Source: Flavobacteriaceae bacterium
GTDB lineage: Bacteria > Bacteroidota > Bacteroidia > Flavobacteriales > Flavobacteriaceae
Direction: 5' to 3'
Assembly (NCBI GenBank): GCA_018608625.1
Contig: JABAZC010000071.1
Coordinates: forward strand, 1-64,000
Length of the DNA stretch: 64,000 nucleotides
The position numbers and the translations under genes are program-made. Below are positions 52,390-61,205 of this stretch, one piece after another. Within the stretch, counting starts at the first letter, position 1. The number at the start of each line of letters is the position of its first letter. The notes below the pieces were generated by a model. That model was given only the letters and a program-made list of their open reading frames with translations. It searched no databases and was not told where the DNA came from.

Positions 52390-53136
52390 ATGAAAATATT
52401 AGGTATAGATATTGGAGGAACTGGTATAAAGGGTGCTATCGTAAATGCCAAAACAGGCGAATTGGTTAGTAAGCGATTGCGCATTCCTACTCCGAAGCCA
52501 GCAACGCCTGAAAATGTATCAGATAGCCTAAAAAAAATCATAAAAGAATTTGAATGGGTAGGGCCAGTGGGAGTTTCATTTCCAACCATAATAAAAAATG
52601 GTAAAGCAATGCACTATGGCAATCTTGATCCCTCATGGAAATCAACCCAAGTAGATACTCTATTTAAAAACACTACAGGAAATGACTATTACGTTGTTAA
52701 TGATGCTGACGCAGCTGCTATGGGTGTTATGGAGTTTGGAATTGGGAAAAACAAAATGGGATTGGTTATAACGATAACTTTAGGGACTGGAATTGGCTCA
52801 GGTGTATTTTTTAATGGGCAGTTACTTTCAAATTTCGAACTCGGACGAATGTATGGTCGAAAAGGAGATATTATGGAGTATTTCGCTGCGGACTCAGCAA
52901 GAAAAAGAGAAGACTGGAGCTTTAAATCTTGGGGAAAACGAGTGAATTTTTTCCTAAATCATGTTGAAAATACATTTAATCCAGACTTAATAATAATAGG
53001 AGGAGGCGTGAGTAAAAAGATGAATAAATTTGAGGAATTTATCAGCATAAACACCCCAATAAAAGCAGCAGAATTAAAAAACAATGCTGGCATAATAGGA
53101 GCAGCTATTTTTGCTAAAAAAGCAGTTAAGAGCTGA
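52390..53136 (+). CDS. ppgK: Polyphosphate glucokinase-like ROK-family kinase
   Basis: Phosphorylates glucose using polyphosphate (or ATP). A 248-residue ROK/actin-fold protein: phosphate-1 loop DIGGTGIKGA (6-15), GVSFPTIIKNG, the catalytic aspartate region VVNDADAAAMG, LGTGIGSGVFFNG, and GGGVSKK. The short length and the lack of the ROK zinc-binding cysteine motif are usual for PpgK. It follows the unknown helical protein gene by 10 bp and ends before a 407-bp gap. Confidence 0.88.
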   Translation: MKILGIDIGGTGIKGAIVNAKTGELVSKRLRIPTPKPATPENVSDSLKKIIKEFEWVGPVGVSFPTIIKNGKAMHYGNLDPSWKSTQVDTLFKNTTGNDYYVVNDADAAAMGVMEFGIGKNKMGLVITITLGTGIGSGVFFNGQLLSNFELGRMYGRKGDIMEYFAADSARKREDWSFKSWGKRVNFFLNHVENTFNPDLIIIGGGVSKKMNKFEEFISINTPIKAAELKNNAGIIGAAIFAKKAVKS

Positions 53137-53543
53137 TTTTATTTTTAATACCATCTTAATATTTCAATCTAAATTGCTTCACTAATTTACATACGAACAC
53201 ACCTACAAAACAAGTCTATAAACTTATCACTAGCCCATAAACAATCAAATTTAACGAGATGCTTATTGCTGAAATTTCAATTGTAAAAAACCCAATGGTC
53301 TTATACCAAATTCCTTTTGAGTTTTCAAAACATCTAAGTAGAATCCAGAAGGAACTTTTTTTAGACTCTTGTCAATTTATTTCAAAGCAAGTCGAGCATG
53401 ATTCAGACGCAACAATATCAGCTCACCCAATCGAATTATAACAAATAATTTACCAAGTGAAATAAATAAAGAAGAACCTAGAATATTTAGTATACAAAAC
53501 ACTTGAAAAATCAACAATTGGGTTCGATTCAGAAATCAATAAA
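53137..53543. other. 407-bp intergenic stretch between ppgK and holA
   Basis: Contains one short plus-strand frame (53259-53441, 60 codons starting MLIAEISIVKN), followed in the same frame by two stops with open sequence between and after them (QIIYQVK, then IKKNLEYLVYKTLEKS). This could be the remains of a decayed gene or chance. No hairpin terminator, repeat or promoter box is visible. ppgK ends into it and holA (-) also ends into it. Confidence 0.5.
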
Positions 53544-54545
53544 TTATTTAAGAATATTATAGATCAGCTCGTAGTATAAGTCTCTTGGTCCTAAGTTGGC
53601 ACCCACCCCTTTACTTTTAGAATCATAAACACGTAAGGTTTCTAAAACCCCACTAATACGTTTCATTGGAAAATTTTTAGAAACTGTGATGTATTCGCTG
53701 ACAAAGTAAGGATTAACCCCTAAAGCTTTAGATACGGCTGCAGGACTTTTATCGCTTACTGTGTGAAGTGTCATTAATTTAGTGAAATACATGTATAATA
53801 TAGAAATTGTCAGAACAAAAGGGTGTTGTTTGTGGTTTTGCGCAAAGTAGTTTACAATTTGATATGCTTTTTTATGATCTAGATTGCCTATTGCTTTTTG
53901 TAACTCAAAATTATTAAAGTCTTTAGAGATCCCTATGTTTTCTTCAATAATTTCGGGAGTAACTTGTTTGTCAGACCCCACAATTATCTCTAGCTTATTA
54001 AGTTCATTTGCGATTTTACTGAGGTCATTCCCTAAAAACTCTGATAACATTAAAGCAGCTTTAGGAATGATCGTAATTTGTTTAGATTTTAAAAAATTCT
54101 GAATCCAAGATGGAACCTTGTCTTCGTATATTTTTTTACTATCAAATATCACACCCGATTTAGAAAGCAATTTGTAAAGTGCTTTTCGTTTATCTAAAGT
54201 TTTATATTTATAATTAATTACTAAAACCGTAGAGGGTTGAGGATTCTTAACGTAATCAACAAGCTGATCAATTGTTTTAATAAGGTTTTGCGCCTCTTTT
54301 ACGATTACAACTTGTCGCTCAGCCATCATAGGATAGCGCTTTGCATTAGATATTATATCTTGAATTGAAACCTCTTTCCCATACAACACAACTTGATTAA
54401 ACCCTTTTTCTTCCTCTAGTAGTACATTAGACTCTATATAATCAGAAAGCAAATCAATATAATAGGATTCCTCGCCCATTAAAAAATAAATAGGTGATAT
54501 CTTACCTCCTTTTATGTCATTTATTAGCTGGTTAATCGAATTCAT
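53544..54545 (-). CDS. holA: DNA polymerase III subunit delta
   Basis: The clamp-loader subunit that opens the beta clamp. In 333 residues: ISPIYFLMGEESYYIDLLSDYI (clamp-contacting N-terminus), KRYPMMAERQVVIVKEAQ, the PSTVLVINYKYKTLDKRKALYK segment, LGNDLSKIANELNKLEI and the helical C-terminal collar with GANLGPRDLYYELIYNIL. These are typical of Bacteroidota HolA. It is divergent from the HsdR-N-type gene, with only 26 bp between the start codons. Confidence 0.94.
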   Translation of the reverse strand: MNSINQLINDIKGGKISPIYFLMGEESYYIDLLSDYIESNVLLEEEKGFNQVVLYGKEVSIQDIISNAKRYPMMAERQVVIVKEAQNLIKTIDQLVDYVKNPQPSTVLVINYKYKTLDKRKALYKLLSKSGVIFDSKKIYEDKVPSWIQNFLKSKQITIIPKAALMLSEFLGNDLSKIANELNKLEIIVGSDKQVTPEIIEENIGISKDFNNFELQKAIGNLDHKKAYQIVNYFAQNHKQHPFVLTISILYMYFTKLMTLHTVSDKSPAAVSKALGVNPYFVSEYITVSKNFPMKRISGVLETLRVYDSKSKGVGANLGPRDLYYELIYNILK

Positions 54546-54571
54546 TCAAAAAAAATTACCAAATTTGTAGT

Positions 54572-55027
54572 GTGCAAGATCTAAATTTTCCATCATATAC
54601 GTTCAGGCTCAAAAATAGCGAAAATAATATTCATATTTTTGATGTAATACGTAAAAAATTTGTTCTCCTCCAACCCGAAGAATGGGTAAGACAACATTGT
54701 ATTCATTTTTTGACCAATGAAAAAAAATACCCCATTAGCCTTATTAATGTTGAAAAAGTAGTACATATAAACGGACTCAATAAACGCTATGATGTTGTGG
54801 TCTATAATCCTGATGGAAGTATTCATCTAATTATTGAATGCAAAGCACCTAAAGTGAAAATATCTCAGTCAGCATTTGATCAAATAGCTAGATATAATTT
54901 AGCTTTAAAAGCCTCTTTTTTAATGGTCACCAATGGATTAAATCATTATTTTTGCACCATGGATCACAACTTGGGCGCCTATAATTTTTTAAAAGATCTT
55001 CCGAGTTACACTAATAAAAAGGTTTGA
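54572..55027 (+). CDS. Orphan HsdR N-terminal-type (PD-(D/E)XK fold) protein
   Basis: A 151-residue protein starting at GTG. It contains YDVVVYNPDGSIHLIIECKAPK (about 72-93): the aspartate in RYDVV and the ECK triad fit the PD-(D/E)XK nuclease core seen at the N-terminus of type I restriction HsdR subunits, followed by SQSAFDQIARYN. No helicase motor, specificity or methylase gene is near, so this is not a restriction system. It shares a 26-bp divergent region with holA and overlaps the glycosyltransferase gene by 4 bp. The cellular role is unknown; a repair or RNA/DNA-processing role is a guess. Confidence 0.85.
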   Translation: MQDLNFPSYTFRLKNSENNIHIFDVIRKKFVLLQPEEWVRQHCIHFLTNEKKYPISLINVEKVVHINGLNKRYDVVVYNPDGSIHLIIECKAPKVKISQSAFDQIARYNLALKASFLMVTNGLNHYFCTMDHNLGAYNFLKDLPSYTNKKV

Positions 55028-56022
55028 AACTAGCTATTGTCATACTTAATTGGAATGGAAAAACGCTTTTAGAGATGTTTCTACCCTCAGTTATTGAACA
55101 CTCATCAGACCACGATATCTATGTTGTTGACAATGCTTCAACAGATAAATCCATAGAGTTTTTAGAATCAAAACACCCTTCGATTAATTGTATTAAACTC
55201 AGCGAAAATATCGGATATGCAGCTGGATATAACGAAAGTCTAAAGCAAATTAATGCAGACGTCTATTGTTTGTTGAACTCTGATGTAGAAGTTACAAAAA
55301 ACTGGTTGACGTCTGTTATAGATATTTTTCAGACCGAAGCCGATACGCATATTGTTCAGCCTAAAATATTAGACTACAACAAGAAAAACTACTTTGAATA
55401 TGCAGGTGCCGGCGGAGGCTTTATAGATCAGTTAGGCTACCCCTATTGTAGAGGGCGTATTTTTGACTGTGTTGAAGAAGACAAAGGGCAGTATGATGAC
55501 CGTACAGAAATATTTTGGGCATCTGGAGCCTGCTTATTTATAAGAGCTTCTTCTTTTAAAGCTTTAAAGGGGTTTGACAATACGTTTTTTGCACACATGG
55601 AAGAAATTGATTTATGTTGGCGTGCAAAAAATAAAGGCTTTAAGATAGAATATACAGGAGCATCAACCGTATACCATGTTGGAGGAGCTAGCTTAAATAA
55701 TTCTAATCCGAAAAAAACCTATTTAAACTTCAGAAACAGCCTTTATGCACTGGTAAAGAACTCACAAAACCAACTGATCATTGTTGTTTACCTTCGATTA
55801 GTACTTGATGGACTCGCTGGATTACGTTTTCTATTTCAAGGAAAATTTAAACACATAATTGCAATTATTAAAGCACACGGAAGTTTTTACCGAGCGCTTC
55901 CTCAACTTATAAAGCTAAGAGAACAAACAATTAAGACTACTCCCATTAAAGACCTACTCCCGTCCATTGTTTGGTCACATTTTATACTAAAAGTTAAACA
56001 CTATAATAAAATACATAAATAA
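55024..56022 (+). CDS. Family 2 glycosyltransferase
   Basis: A 332-residue GT2 enzyme, rhamnosyltransferase-like: VILNWNG at the start, VVDNASTDKSIE, ENIGYAAGYNESL, the metal-binding region LLNSDVEV (83-90), SGACLFIRAS, and FFAHMEEIDLCWRAKNKGF. The C-terminus has basic and hydrophobic patches that may touch the membrane. Start is TTG, overlapping the previous stop as TTGA. Lack of other polysaccharide genes nearby leaves its acceptor unknown. The 71 bp downstream hold the promoter region of the OmpA-like gene. Confidence 0.92.
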   Translation: MKLAIVILNWNGKTLLEMFLPSVIEHSSDHDIYVVDNASTDKSIEFLESKHPSINCIKLSENIGYAAGYNESLKQINADVYCLLNSDVEVTKNWLTSVIDIFQTEADTHIVQPKILDYNKKNYFEYAGAGGGFIDQLGYPYCRGRIFDCVEEDKGQYDDRTEIFWASGACLFIRASSFKALKGFDNTFFAHMEEIDLCWRAKNKGFKIEYTGASTVYHVGGASLNNSNPKKTYLNFRNSLYALVKNSQNQLIIVVYLRLVLDGLAGLRFLFQGKFKHIIAIIKAHGSFYRALPQLIKLREQTIKTTPIKDLLPSIVWSHFILKVKHYNKIHK

Positions 56023-56093
56023 TTAACTAAAAAGTCGACTTTAAAAAAAATAAATTTTATAAATTTACGTTGTAATATCAAACTCTGTTAAAA

Positions 56094-56948
56094 ATGAAAA
56101 AATTATATGCATTATTGTTAACCACTTCTATTATGTTGGTGTCATGTGGTCCAAATAAAGAATTAGTGGCTGCCCAAGTAAAATTAAAAAACACTCAAGA
56201 TTTATTAAATACTGCCACTGTAAAACTAAACAGTTGTTTATCAGATAAAGCTGTTTCAGATGCCAGTTTAAACGCTTTAAGGGATCAATTGAACGACCTA
56301 AGAAAAACGAATGATGCCTTAATCACTAACACAAAAGAAATAACTCTTTTAACAGCTAAAGGCGCTGATAACTTAGAAAAAACCCTAGAAAGTCTTCAAG
56401 AAAGAGATTTGAAAATTAATAGATTACAAGATGCGATTACAAGAAAAGACAGTGTAACCCTAGCAATTGTATCTAGTTTGAAAAAATCTGTTGGTATTGA
56501 TGATCCAGACATTGAAATTAATGTTGAAAAAGGGGTTGTATTTATATCAATTGCAGATAAATTACTATTTAAAAGTGGTAGCTTTATTGTGACTGAAAAG
56601 GCAAAAACTGTTTTAGAAAAAGTGGCTAAAGTAATTTCTGATAAACCAGATTTCGAAGCCATGATTGAAGGTCACACAGATAGTCAATCCTACTCAAACG
56701 GAATCTTAGTTGACAACTGGGACCTAAGTGTTAAGCGCTCTACTTCTATTATTAGAGAATTGCAAACAATGGGTGTGAATCCATCACAATTAATTGCTGC
56801 AGGAAGAAGTAGTTACGTTCCTTTAACTGATAACGATACAGCTCTAAATAGATCGAAAAATAGAAGAACACGCGTTGTTGTAATGCCAAAAATTGATCAG
56901 TTCTATGAAATGATCGAAAGTGAAATGAAAGCTCTTTCTGGCCAATAA
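56094..56948 (+). CDS. OmpA-family lipoprotein with coiled coil
   Basis: A 284-aa outer-membrane lipoprotein (Cys18 in MLVSC). Residues about 24-140 form a long heptad-rich helix (KLKNTQDLLNTATVKLNSCLSD, NLEKTLESLQERDLKINRLQ). Residues about 150-270 are an OmpA-like peptidoglycan-binding domain with LLFKSGSFIVTEKAKTVLEKV, IEGHTDSQ and NRSKNRRTRVVV, including the conserved Asp and Arg that grip diaminopimelate. It should link outer membrane and cell wall. A clear terminator follows. Confidence 0.93.
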   Translation: MKKLYALLLTTSIMLVSCGPNKELVAAQVKLKNTQDLLNTATVKLNSCLSDKAVSDASLNALRDQLNDLRKTNDALITNTKEITLLTAKGADNLEKTLESLQERDLKINRLQDAITRKDSVTLAIVSSLKKSVGIDDPDIEINVEKGVVFISIADKLLFKSGSFIVTEKAKTVLEKVAKVISDKPDFEAMIEGHTDSQSYSNGILVDNWDLSVKRSTSIIRELQTMGVNPSQLIAAGRSSYVPLTDNDTALNRSKNRRTRVVVMPKIDQFYEMIESEMKALSGQ

Positions 56949-56967
56949 ATAAATAAAAGTATTTATT

Positions 56968-56995
56968 AAAGCCCACCGTTTTGGATGGGCTTTTT
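56968..56995 (+). terminator. Intrinsic terminator after the OmpA-like gene
   Basis: Stem AAAGCCCA / TGGGCTTT, extended by CC/GG across a one-base bulge, loop of about 5 nt, then a T-run at 56991-56995. It also lies just before the pheT promoter. Confidence 0.85.
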
Positions 56996-56996
56996 A

Positions 56997-57027
56997 TTTG
57001 ATAGCTAATAGCTTTATTTTATATTTG
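56997..57027 (+). promoter_or_regulatory. pheT promoter (-33 TTTG, -7 TATATTTG)
   Basis: TTTG at 56997-57000 and TATATTTG at 57020-57027, spaced by 19 bp, match both Bacteroidota boxes. The ATG follows 23 bp later. It is the best-formed promoter in the window. Confidence 0.7.
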
Positions 57028-57050
57028 CTAAAAAGCTTTAACATCCTACA

Positions 57051-59477
57051 ATGAAAATATCATACAACTGGTTAAAACAATTTATAAAAATTGACTGGAG
57101 CGCTGAGAAAACCTCAGAGCTTCTTACTGATCTAGGATTAGAAGTTGAAGGAATAGATGTTTTTCAATCCATCAAGGGGGCATTAAAAGGAATCGTCGTT
57201 GGACATGTATTAACATGTGAACAGCATCCAAATGCAGATAGATTAAAAATTACAACAATTGATGTTGGAGAAAAACTGCCACTAAATATTGTTTGTGGTG
57301 CGCCTAATGTAGCCAAAGGTCAAAAAGTAGCAGTAGCTAAAATAGGAACTACTTTGTACAATAATGAAGGAGAAGTTTGGACCATAAAAAAAGGTAAAAT
57401 AAGAGGTGAAGAAAGCCATGGAATGTTATGCGCTGAAGATGAAATTGGATTAGGTAAGTCCCATGACGGAATTATGATATTGGAGGCAGCCTTAGAAATC
57501 GGAACGGCCCTAGCGGATCATTATAATTTTGAAGATGATTTAGTATACGAAATTGGACTGACTCCAAACCGATCAGATGCAATGAGTCATTATGGAGTCG
57601 CACGAGATCTGATGGCTGGGCTATCGCAGCATGGGATTAATACCAAATTAATAAGTCCTTCTGTATCAGGGTTTCACATAGACAATAGAGGTCTGAAAAT
57701 CGATATTAATGTTGATGATAAAATTAAAGCTCCTAGATATTGTGGATTAACCATCTCAAATATTGTTGTCAAAGATTCGCCACAATGGTTGCAAAATCGA
57801 CTTAAATCTATAGGATTAAGTCCAATTAATAACATTGTGGATACCACTAACTATGTTTTGCATGATTTAGGTCAACCGCTTCATGCATTTGATGCAGATA
57901 AAATTACTGGTAAAAAAATTAACATTAAGACTGTAAAATCGGGGACGAAATTTATTACTTTAGACGGCGTTGAACGTAGTTTACATGAAGAAGATCTAAT
58001 GATTTGTGACCAAGATAAACCTTTATGTATTGCAGGTGTTTTTGGAGGTGAAAACTCAGGTGTTACGCAAAGTACATCTTCAATATTTTTAGAGAGCGCC
58101 TATTTTAATCCAATAAGTATCCGAAAAACCGCTAAAAGACACGCTTTAAATACAGATGCTTCTTTTAGATTTGAACGCGGTATTGACCCTAATATTACCA
58201 AATACGCACTTAAAAGAGCAGCCTTGTTAATTGCTGAAATTGCTGGAGGTAAAATAACTAGCGATTTAATTGACGAATACCCCAATAAAATTGAAGACTC
58301 TCAAGTATTTTTAAGTTTTGATAAAACATATAAATTAATAGGGCAAGAGATCCCTAAAGAAACCATTAAGAGTATTCTTAGCGCTTTAGAAATTAAGGTT
58401 AATAACATCACAGAAACTGGATTGGGACTTACAATCCCAGCATATAGGAACGATGTACAAAGAGAAGTTGATGTTATTGAAGAAATTCTAAGAGTTTATG
58501 GCTACAATAACATTGGCATTACTAATAAATTAAATGCGTCTATTTCAAATACTTCAAAATTTGAAAATCACAAAATTGAAAATATTGTTGCAAATCAACT
58601 TGTAGGTCAAGGTTTTTATGAAATCATGACTAATTCCTTAACTACTGACAAATACAATTCAATTAGTGAGCAATTAGACCCTGACAACAACGTAAAAATA
58701 TTAAATCCTTTAAGTACTGACTTATCTATCATGCGTCAATCTCTAATTTTTTCAGGATTAGAAACTTTAGCCTTTAATATTAACCGTCAACAGAGTGATC
58801 TAAAGCTTTTTGAATTTGGAAAAACTTATCATGATTTTGACGACCAAAAAGAGGAATTTAATCACTTATCCATTTTAATAACAGGAAATAAGACTGAAAA
58901 ACGTTGGAATTCTAAAAAAACTGAGGTTGGTTATTTTTACTTAAAAGGACTTGTTACAGGAATTTTTGATCGTTTAGGCATCAAAAAATTTAAAAGCCTG
59001 CCATTATCAAATGATATTTTCAGTGAAGGTCAGCAATTAAGCGTAGGGAAACATTCTCTTGTTGAATTTGGAAGTTTAAAAACTAATGCGCTTAACACCT
59101 TTGGAATCTCACAAAATGTTTTTTGTGCTAACTTTAATTGGAATAACCTGTTAAAAGTAATCAATCAAAATACCATAAAGTTCAAAGACATCTCTAAATA
59201 TCCTGAGGTTAAAAGAGATCTTTCATTATTAATCGATGAAGATATAACTTTTGAGAAACTATATAAACTAGCAAAACAATCAGAAAATAACTATTTAAAA
59301 GACATTAATCTGTTTGATGTTTACAGAGGTGATAAATTAGAAAATGGTAAAAAGAGTTACTCCATTAGCTTCACACTTCAAGACAATAAGCAAACGCTTA
59401 AAGATTCTCAAATTGATAAAATAATGTCAAAAATACAAAAACGTTTTGAATCAGAGTTAGGCGCTGAACTTCGATAA
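57051..59477 (+). CDS. pheT: Phenylalanine-tRNA ligase beta subunit
   Basis: Charges tRNA-Phe together with PheS (not in this window). The 808-residue protein has the usual order: MKISYNWLKQFI start, a tRNA-binding EMAP-type domain (about 40-150; HPNADRLKITTIDVG), B3/B4 editing region (NIVDTTNYVLHDLGQPLHAFDA), the B5 domain (about 410-475), the catalytic-like core and the C-terminal anticodon-binding FDX-ACB domain (about 715-808; YPEVKRDLSLLIDED). Length is normal. Its stop abuts the convergent trxB with no gap. Confidence 0.97.
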   Translation: MKISYNWLKQFIKIDWSAEKTSELLTDLGLEVEGIDVFQSIKGALKGIVVGHVLTCEQHPNADRLKITTIDVGEKLPLNIVCGAPNVAKGQKVAVAKIGTTLYNNEGEVWTIKKGKIRGEESHGMLCAEDEIGLGKSHDGIMILEAALEIGTALADHYNFEDDLVYEIGLTPNRSDAMSHYGVARDLMAGLSQHGINTKLISPSVSGFHIDNRGLKIDINVDDKIKAPRYCGLTISNIVVKDSPQWLQNRLKSIGLSPINNIVDTTNYVLHDLGQPLHAFDADKITGKKINIKTVKSGTKFITLDGVERSLHEEDLMICDQDKPLCIAGVFGGENSGVTQSTSSIFLESAYFNPISIRKTAKRHALNTDASFRFERGIDPNITKYALKRAALLIAEIAGGKITSDLIDEYPNKIEDSQVFLSFDKTYKLIGQEIPKETIKSILSALEIKVNNITETGLGLTIPAYRNDVQREVDVIEEILRVYGYNNIGITNKLNASISNTSKFENHKIENIVANQLVGQGFYEIMTNSLTTDKYNSISEQLDPDNNVKILNPLSTDLSIMRQSLIFSGLETLAFNINRQQSDLKLFEFGKTYHDFDDQKEEFNHLSILITGNKTEKRWNSKKTEVGYFYLKGLVTGIFDRLGIKKFKSLPLSNDIFSEGQQLSVGKHSLVEFGSLKTNALNTFGISQNVFCANFNWNNLLKVINQNTIKFKDISKYPEVKRDLSLLIDEDITFEKLYKLAKQSENNYLKDINLFDVYRGDKLENGKKSYSISFTLQDNKQTLKDSQIDKIMSKIQKRFESELGAELR

Positions 59478-60428
59478 CTAACCTTCTTTAGCAGCTAAAT
59501 AGCGTTCCGCATCTAATGCAGCCATACACCCGGTGCCCGCAGCAGTAATAGCCTGTCTGTATACGTGATCAGCGGCATCGCCACTTACAAAAACTCCGTC
59601 AACGTTTGTCTTTGATGTTCCTGGGTTATTAATTATATAGCCTGTTTCATCTAATTTTAAAAAACCATTGAAAATATCAGTGTTAGGCTTATGACCAATG
59701 GCAACAAAGAATCCTGTAGCAGGGATGTCAATCAATTCATTGGATTGATTATTTTTTGCTCTTACACCTGTTACTACTTGTCCGTCTCCGAGAACTTCTT
59801 CTGTTTCTGTATTAAATAAAATGGTAATATTCTCAGTGTTTTTGACACGACTTGCCATGATTTTAGAAGCTCTAAACTCGTCACGTCTTACCAGCATTGT
59901 CACTTTGGCACACAGCTTAGATAAATAATGTGCTTCTTCGCATGCTGAATCCCCAGCCCCAACAATTACAACTTCTTGGTTTTTATAAAAGAACCCATCA
60001 CAAACGGCGCAAGCAGAAACACCTCCACCTAGTTTTAAGTATTTTTGTTCAGACTCTATTCCTAAATATTTAGCAGTAGCTCCCGTTGAAATAACCACTG
60101 TTTCACAATGAATTTCTTTAGTTCCGTTGATCCAAACTTTATGTTCAGAACCTGAAAAATCAACTTTAGTCACCCATCCGTCTCTTACGTCAGTACCAAA
60201 TCTTTCAGCTTGTGCTTGAAGCTCCAACATCATTGCAGGACCTGTGATACCATCAGGATAACCAGGAAAATTCTCAACATCGTTTGTGGTTGTTAATTGA
60301 CCACCGGGTTGAGTTCCTTGATATAAGACAGGGAACATATTGGCACGAGCGGCGTAAATAGCAGCAGTATATCCTGCAGGCCCAGAGCCAATAATCATAC
60401 ATTTTACAGATTCAATAGTATCAGACAT
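59478..60428 (-). CDS. trxB: Thioredoxin-disulfide reductase
   Basis: Transfers electrons from NADPH through FAD to thioredoxin. In 316 residues: FAD motif GSGPAGYT (14-21), active-site disulfide SACAVCDG with Cys140 and Cys143, NADPH motif GAGDSACEEA, and the C-terminal GDAADHVYRQAITAAGTG. All conserved. It ends exactly where pheT ends (0 bp gap). Its promoter has both boxes at 60449-60478. It likely reduces the WCGNC thioredoxin and serves the MsrB proteins. Confidence 0.96.
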   Translation of the reverse strand: MSDTIESVKCMIIGSGPAGYTAAIYAARANMFPVLYQGTQPGGQLTTTNDVENFPGYPDGITGPAMMLELQAQAERFGTDVRDGWVTKVDFSGSEHKVWINGTKEIHCETVVISTGATAKYLGIESEQKYLKLGGGVSACAVCDGFFYKNQEVVIVGAGDSACEEAHYLSKLCAKVTMLVRRDEFRASKIMASRVKNTENITILFNTETEEVLGDGQVVTGVRAKNNQSNELIDIPATGFFVAIGHKPNTDIFNGFLKLDETGYIINNPGTSKTNVDGVFVSGDAADHVYRQAITAAGTGCMAALDAERYLAAKEG

Positions 60429-60448
60429 GTTTTTTAATATTTAGTTTA

Positions 60449-60478
60449 CAAAAATAGACGTTTTAACGAAAAATCAAA
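60449..60478 (-). promoter_or_regulatory. trxB promoter (-33 TTTG, -7 TATTTTTG)
   Basis: On the minus strand TTTG (60475-60478) and TATTTTTG (60449-60456) are 18 bp apart, and the -7 box is 20 bp before the ATG at 60428. Confidence 0.65.
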
Positions 60479-60569
60479 CCTTAAGTTATTAACAGTTAAT
60501 TTAAAAATTGTAGACTAATTCATAACATTATTATTAGGGTTGAATAATCCTAAACCAAGAAAATAATCT

Positions 60570-60577
60570 TAACTTTG
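60570..60577 (+). promoter_or_regulatory. -7 element (TAACTTTG) for the udk operon
   Basis: Exact TAnnTTTG match 22 bp before the udk ATG. It should drive udk-divIC-mutA-mutB. Confidence 0.55.
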
Positions 60578-60599
60578 TTAAAATTGAAAAGAAAAAGAT

Positions 60600-61205
60600 A
60601 TGCTAATTATAGGTATTGGGGGGGGGACTGGAAGTGGAAAAACTACTGTAGTAAATCAAATTATTTCTGAGTTTCCAAAAGGAGAAGTACAAGTAATATC
60701 TCAAGATTCTTACTACAAAGATACCTCCCATTTAACTTTTGAAGAACGCTGTAAAATCAACTTTGATCACCCACAGTCTATTGATTTTGAGCTTCTTGAG
60801 TTTCATCTAAAACAGCTAAGAGAAGGCAAAAGTATTGACCAGCCTGTGTATTCGTTCAAAACACACAACCGGACAGGAAACACAGCGCTTACAGAGCCTA
60901 AAAAAGTAATTATTGTTGAAGGAATATTAATTTTATCAAATACCCAACTAAGATCAATTTTTGATATTAAGATCTTTGTTCATGCCGATAGTGATGAGCG
61001 ATTAATGCGGAGATTGAAAAGAGATATCGCAGAAAGAGGACGTGATTTAGATGAAGTACTTGAACGCTACCAAACAACCCTTAAGCCAATGCATGAGCAG
61101 TTTATTGAGCCGATGAAAGCGTTTGCAGACATCATAATTCCTAACAACCACTTTAATTCCGTGGCTGTAAACGTAGTGAAGTCAATTATAAACGAACAAC
61201 TCTAA
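60600..61205 (+). CDS. udk: Uridine kinase
   Basis: Phosphorylates uridine and cytidine in pyrimidine salvage. In 201 residues: P-loop GGGTGSGKTTV (7-17), SQDSYYKD, FDHPQSIDFELL, the IIVEGILI strand with Walker B, and RLKRDIAERGRDL. The three glycines of the P-loop are encoded by a G9 run at 60618-60626, rare for this AT-rich genome. The stop shares a base with the next start (TAATG). Confidence 0.95.
   Translation: MLIIGIGGGTGSGKTTVVNQIISEFPKGEVQVISQDSYYKDTSHLTFEERCKINFDHPQSIDFELLEFHLKQLREGKSIDQPVYSFKTHNRTGNTALTEPKKVIIVEGILILSNTQLRSIFDIKIFVHADSDERLMRRLKRDIAERGRDLDEVLERYQTTLKPMHEQFIEPMKAFADIIIPNNHFNSVAVNVVKSIINEQL

Noticed and set aside
54572-55027. Type I restriction-modification system
   Set aside because: Only the HsdR-N-like domain is present; no HsdM, HsdS or motor domain in the neighbourhood.
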